From Haliscomenobacter hydrossis DSM 1100 (GTDB lineage: Bacteria > Bacteroidota > Bacteroidia > Chitinophagales > Saprospiraceae), in contig NC_015510.1 of the NCBI RefSeq assembly GCF_000212735.1, forward strand, positions 4,651,001 through 4,715,000: a stretch of DNA of 64,000 bases, read 5' to 3'. Position 1 is the first letter of the stretch, and every line of letters starts with the position of its first letter. Both the position numbers and the translations under genes were made by a program. Below the pieces are notes generated by a model. That model searched no databases. It was not told where the DNA came from and saw only the letters and a list, made by a program, of their open reading frames with translations. Shown here piece by piece: positions 60,902 through 64,000 of the stretch.

Positions 60902-62284
60902 ATGATCAGTCTGGATGAAAAACGCACACCCAAAGACCTGTCAGGCAAACTCAAACGATTCTGGGAACTTTCGGAACAAAAAATCAACCTGATCGATTCA
61001 AAATACGATGAATCAAAAGGTTCGCCGGTATTTACGGTAGCGGGGGAATACACCACCCGCGGCTGGACGGAATGGACCCAGGGCTTTCAATACGGCTCGG
61101 CCATTCTGCAATACGATGCAACCGGTGACCAGCAGATTCTGGAAAGAGCCAAACGCCAAACCCTCACCAAAATGGCGCCTCACGTGAGCCATATCGGCGT
61201 TCACGACCACGGATTCAATAACGTCAGTACTTATGGAAACCTCCTGCGCTTGATGCGTGAAGGCAAAATGCCCTTTAACGAGTGGGAGAAAAACTTCTAT
61301 GAATTGGCCCTGAAAATTTCCGGGGCAGTTCAGGCGAGTCGTTGGACCAGCATCAAAACGGGCGGCTTTATCCATTCTTTCAACGGGGCACATTCCTTGT
61401 TTGTAGACACCATCCGCTCTTGCCGGGCTTTAACGGTCAGTCATGAATTGGGGCATGTTTTTCAAGGTGAAGGCGACGTAAAAATAAGCATGTTGGAAAG
61501 GGCTTTGTTGCACATTCAAGCCACCGCTCAATATTCGGTCTTTTATGGTGAAGGCCGGGATAGCTACGACATTTGGGGACGCACCGCGCATGAAAGCGTG
61601 TTCAATGTAAAAGACGGCAATTTCCGTTGCCCCAATTCGCAACAAGGCTATACGGGTTTTACCACCTGGACTCGTGGCCTGGCCTGGGCGATGTGTGGTT
61701 TTGCGGAGCAACTGGAATGGTTGGATACCGCGGATGAAGTGACTTTGACTCCTTTTGGCGGCAAAGCAGCGCTGGAAAAAATGATGTTGAAAGCGGCACA
61801 AGCCACCTGCGATTTTTACATTGAGCATACCCCCGTTGATGGGGTTCCGTATTGGGATACTGGCGCGCCTAATTTGTATAAGCTGGGCGATTATTTGGCC
61901 AAACCCGCAGATCCTTTTAATGATTTTGAACCCGTGGACAGTTCTGCGGCTGCCATTGGCGCCCAGGGTTTATTGCGTTTGGGCAAATACCTGACGGAAA
62001 AAGGAAATACTGCGGCGGGTGAAAAGTATACCCAGGCCGGGCTGGCCGTGGTCAATACCTTATTGGATGAGCCTTATTTGAGCACCGCTGAAAACCACCA
62101 GGGCTTGTTGTTGCATACCATTTATCACCAGCCCAACGGCTGGGATTATGTGCCCCAAGGCAGTAAAATTGCCTATGGCGAATCGTGTATGTGGGGCGAC
62201 TACCACATTCGGGAAGTTTGCCTTTACCTGCAACGCATGATCAACAATGAGTCTTATTACACTTTTTTCAATTGTGTTAAATGA
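60902..62284 (+). CDS. GH88-like unsaturated glucuronyl hydrolase family protein
   Basis: 460 residues from ATG 60902 (a TTG at 60878 is the alternative). No signal peptide. The (alpha/alpha)6-barrel family features are visible: QFQYGSAILQYDATGDQQILERAK-like helices, HVSHIGVHDHGFNNVSTYGNLLRL and TSIKTGGFIHSFNGAHSLFVDTIRSCRAL. The hallmark C-terminal block is DGVPYWDTGAP, then DPFNDFEPVDSSAAAIGAQGLLRLGKYL. Enzymes of GH88/GH105 remove unsaturated uronyl residues left by polysaccharide lyases. It overlaps the next gene by ATGA, so the two are translationally coupled. Confidence 0.8.
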   Translation: MISLDEKRTPKDLSGKLKRFWELSEQKINLIDSKYDESKGSPVFTVAGEYTTRGWTEWTQGFQYGSAILQYDATGDQQILERAKRQTLTKMAPHVSHIGVHDHGFNNVSTYGNLLRLMREGKMPFNEWEKNFYELALKISGAVQASRWTSIKTGGFIHSFNGAHSLFVDTIRSCRALTVSHELGHVFQGEGDVKISMLERALLHIQATAQYSVFYGEGRDSYDIWGRTAHESVFNVKDGNFRCPNSQQGYTGFTTWTRGLAWAMCGFAEQLEWLDTADEVTLTPFGGKAALEKMMLKAAQATCDFYIEHTPVDGVPYWDTGAPNLYKLGDYLAKPADPFNDFEPVDSSAAAIGAQGLLRLGKYLTEKGNTAAGEKYTQAGLAVVNTLLDEPYLSTAENHQGLLLHTIYHQPNGWDYVPQGSKIAYGESCMWGDYHIREVCLYLQRMINNESYYTFFNCVK

Positions 62285-63114
62285 GCCACGAACCCATTAC
62301 TGACTTGTCCAAACTTTGTATTCATACCATCACCACCAAGCCCTGGGCCATTGAAGAAGCGGCCAAAAATTTTGCGGCAGCAGGCGTAAAGGGCATCACC
62401 GTGTGGCGCGATACACTGGCGGGTAGAGACATCAAAAAAACGGGCGACCTGCTCAGAGCACATGATTTGTCGATTGTGTCGCTGTGTCGGGGTGGTTTTT
62501 TTCCCAGTATTGACAAAACCAAACGACAGGCCGCCATCGACGACAACCGCAAAGCCATCGAAGAGGCTCATCAGTTGGGGACACAATTGATTGTCCTCGT
62601 CTGCGGGGCCGACCCTGCACAATCGCTGGAAGATTCCCGCCAACAGATTCAGGACGGGATTGAAGCGGTTCTGCCCGAAGCGTCGGCGGCGGGCGTACGG
62701 CTGGCCATTGAGCCCCTGCATCCGATGTATGCCGACACCCGCTCGGCCATCAATACCCTCGCACAAGCCAATGACATGACCGAGGCGATCAACTCGCCCT
62801 GGGTGGGTGTAGCCGTGGATGTGTACCATCTTTGGTGGGATCCGAATTTGGAGCAGGAGATCAAACGCTGCGGCAACAACGAGGCCTTGTTCGCCTTTCA
62901 CATCTGTGATTGGAAATCCCCTACCGTGGACATGCTCAATGACCGCGGACTGATGGGCGAAGGCTGTATTCCCCTCAAAAAAATCAGGTCCTGGGTAGAA
63001 GCAACCGGATTTGACGGCTTCCGCGAAGTGGAGATTTTTTCCACGGAATACTGGCAACAAGATCAATCCCAATTTTTGCAAAAAATAATCACTGGATACA
63101 AAAATCATGCTTAG
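62281..63114 (+). CDS. Sugar phosphate isomerase/epimerase (xylose-isomerase-like TIM barrel)
   Basis: 277 residues. An AP-endonuclease-2/xylose-isomerase-like barrel: TITTKPWAIEEAAKNFAAAGVKGITVWRD at the start, then LIVLVCGADPAQS, GVRLAIEPLHPMYAD (metal-binding glutamate in AIEPLHP) and VGVAVDVYHLWWDPNLEQEI (VDVYHLWWD with the His/Asp ligands). AFHICDWKSPTVDMLNDRGLMGEGCI and GFREVEIFS (last metal-site glutamate) close the barrel. It probably isomerises an open-chain sugar or keto-sugar. It is coupled to the GH88-like gene, followed by a word-palindrome and a Gfo/Idh/MocA gene. Confidence 0.85.
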   Translation: MSHEPITDLSKLCIHTITTKPWAIEEAAKNFAAAGVKGITVWRDTLAGRDIKKTGDLLRAHDLSIVSLCRGGFFPSIDKTKRQAAIDDNRKAIEEAHQLGTQLIVLVCGADPAQSLEDSRQQIQDGIEAVLPEASAAGVRLAIEPLHPMYADTRSAINTLAQANDMTEAINSPWVGVAVDVYHLWWDPNLEQEIKRCGNNEALFAFHICDWKSPTVDMLNDRGLMGEGCIPLKKIRSWVEATGFDGFREVEIFSTEYWQQDQSQFLQKIITGYKNHA

Positions 63115-63194
63115 CGGTCAGCTATGAGCTGTCAGCAATCAGCCCCACGCAAAGTGTGCTGAAAGCTGAAAGCTCATAGCTGACTGCTGACCGC
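63114..63194. repeat. Intra-operon inverted repeat of CAGCTATGAGCT words
   Basis: GCGGTCAGCTATGAGCTGTC (63114-63133) and further CAGC words pair with 63158-63194 (ending GCTGACTGCTGACCGC). It begins at the last base of the isomerase stop codon and lies just before the next start. Confidence 0.8.
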
Positions 63195-63209
63195 TCAAAG
63201 CTTAACAAC

Positions 63210-64000
63210 ATGAAGCAACACACCGTCGGTATCATCATGAATGGCGTTACCGGGCGCATGGGCACCAACCAACATTTGCTGCGCTCCATTGCCGAAATCA
63301 TCAAACAAGGAGGCGTTAAAGTGGGCGCTGGGGAAACCATCATGCCCGACCCGATTCTGATTGGCAGGGATGTAAACAAATTAAAAAGGCTTTGTGACCT
63401 AACGGGCATTACCAAGATGAGTACCGATTTAGACGAAGCCTTGGCAAACCCCTACTTCAGCATCTATTTTGATGCCCAAACGACGGGCCGACGGGCCGAT
63501 GCCGTCAAAGCAGCCATCAAAGCAGGGAAACACATTTATTGCGAAAAACCGATTGCCGTCAGCACGGAATCGGCGATGGAGTTGTACGATTTGGCCACCC
63601 AGGCTGGGCTCAAAAACGGGGTGGTGCAGGATAAATTATGGCTTCCGGGCATTGTGAAAATAAAACGCCTGATTGAGCAAGGTTTTTTTGGCAAAATCCT
63701 CTCGGTTCGTGGCGAGTTTGGGTACTGGGTATTTGAGGGCGATAACATCGCCGCACAACGCCCTTCCTGGAACTACCGCAAAGAAGATGATGGAGGCATT
63801 ATTGTGGACATGTTGTGCCATTGGCGGTATGTTTTAGACGAGGTATTCGGCGAAGTAAAATCCGTTTCTTGCCTGGGTGCTACCCATATTCCTACCCGGG
63901 TAGATGAAAATGGAAACCAATACGAGTGTACGGCGGATGACTCCGCTTATGCCACTTTTGAACTGAAAAACGGGGTCATTGCACATTTCAATTCCTCCTG
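63210..64000 (+). CDS. Gfo/Idh/MocA-family oxidoreductase (partial, 3' end outside window)
   Basis: Frame from ATG 63210 is open to the edge (263 codons). The N-terminus (MKQHTVGIIMNGVTGRMGTN) carries the nucleotide-binding glycine-rich loop; YFSIYFDAQTTGRRADAVKAA and AGKHIYCEKPIAVS give the hallmark E-K-P motif near residue 112. NYRKEDDGGIIVDMLCHWRYVLDEVFGEVKSV, with the active-site D-x-x-x-H, follows. It acts as an NAD(P)-dependent sugar dehydrogenase in the cytoplasm. Part of the GH88-isomerase operon for uronate or rare-sugar catabolism. Confidence 0.88.
   Translation, partial: MKQHTVGIIMNGVTGRMGTNQHLLRSIAEIIKQGGVKVGAGETIMPDPILIGRDVNKLKRLCDLTGITKMSTDLDEALANPYFSIYFDAQTTGRRADAVKAAIKAGKHIYCEKPIAVSTESAMELYDLATQAGLKNGVVQDKLWLPGIVKIKRLIEQGFFGKILSVRGEFGYWVFEGDNIAAQRPSWNYRKEDDGGIIVDMLCHWRYVLDEVFGEVKSVSCLGATHIPTRVDENGNQYECTADDSAYATFELKNGVIAHFNSS

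Noticed and set aside
60613-61056. 147-residue minus-strand frame
   Set aside because: It runs antisense to the pseudogene tail and the GH88-like start; the plus-strand reading gives a better protein.

Overview
The window looks like the chromosome of a free-living Bacteroidota, most likely a Saprospiria/Haliscomenobacter-type bacterium. The evidence is a SusC/SusD pair, typical secretion signals, Bacteroidota-style promoters (TTTG, about 20 nt, TAnnTTTG) upstream of several genes, many secreted sugar-active enzymes and moderate GC. No rRNA or tRNA gene was seen.

Layout. 1-2250: a glycosyltransferase (cut by the left edge) and mannose-1-phosphate guanylyltransferase. 2322-7734: a PHP/GDPD-like fusion phosphodiesterase, kynureninase, a DUF481-like barrel, a Uma2-family protein and a small NTF2-like secreted protein. 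8087-11759: a probable sugar-acid cluster (exported RraA-like protein, Tat-exported enolase-superfamily enzyme, BASS transporter). 11839-16571: a UvrA paralogue and a membrane-anchored NACHT ATPase with an EAD11-like N-terminus. 17081-23574: a complete TetR-TolC-MFP-RND efflux operon. 23774-28342: NhaA, an FMN-binding-like protein and an FAD-dependent oxidoreductase.

28637-38537 is the most interesting stretch: a visibly AT-richer island. It has a divergent WYL regulator, a retron-like non-coding RNA, and a retron-type reverse transcriptase whose long C-terminus resembles a degenerate histidine-kinase ATPase domain. Tightly coupled downstream are a degenerate receiver-like protein, an 82-residue protein and a protein carrying an intact response-regulator receiver domain; then an SF1 helicase and a TPR/OB-like protein. 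I read this as a candidate retron-based defence system with two-component-like parts that I cannot match to a described retron type.

38540-55532 is a polysaccharide-utilisation locus: LacI regulator with a fused zinc ribbon, SusC, SusD, GH9-like, a six-hairpin enzyme, an SSS transporter, GH2 and an FAD oxidoreductase. A bipartite cis-element upstream of susC is repeated, in the same orientation and with identical internal spacing, upstream of the FAD oxidoreductase at 28342. This suggests a shared regulon that the retron island has split. 55649-57430 holds a membrane protein and a Panacea-type toxin-antitoxin pair. 57678-64000 holds a secreted esterase, a membrane-protein pseudogene and a second sugar cluster (GH88-like, sugar isomerase, Gfo/Idh/MocA oxidoreductase, cut by the right edge).

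A striking genome-wide style feature is a set of long inverted repeats made of short reiterated words. Each has a different sequence, and they sit between a stop codon and the next start, often inside operons.
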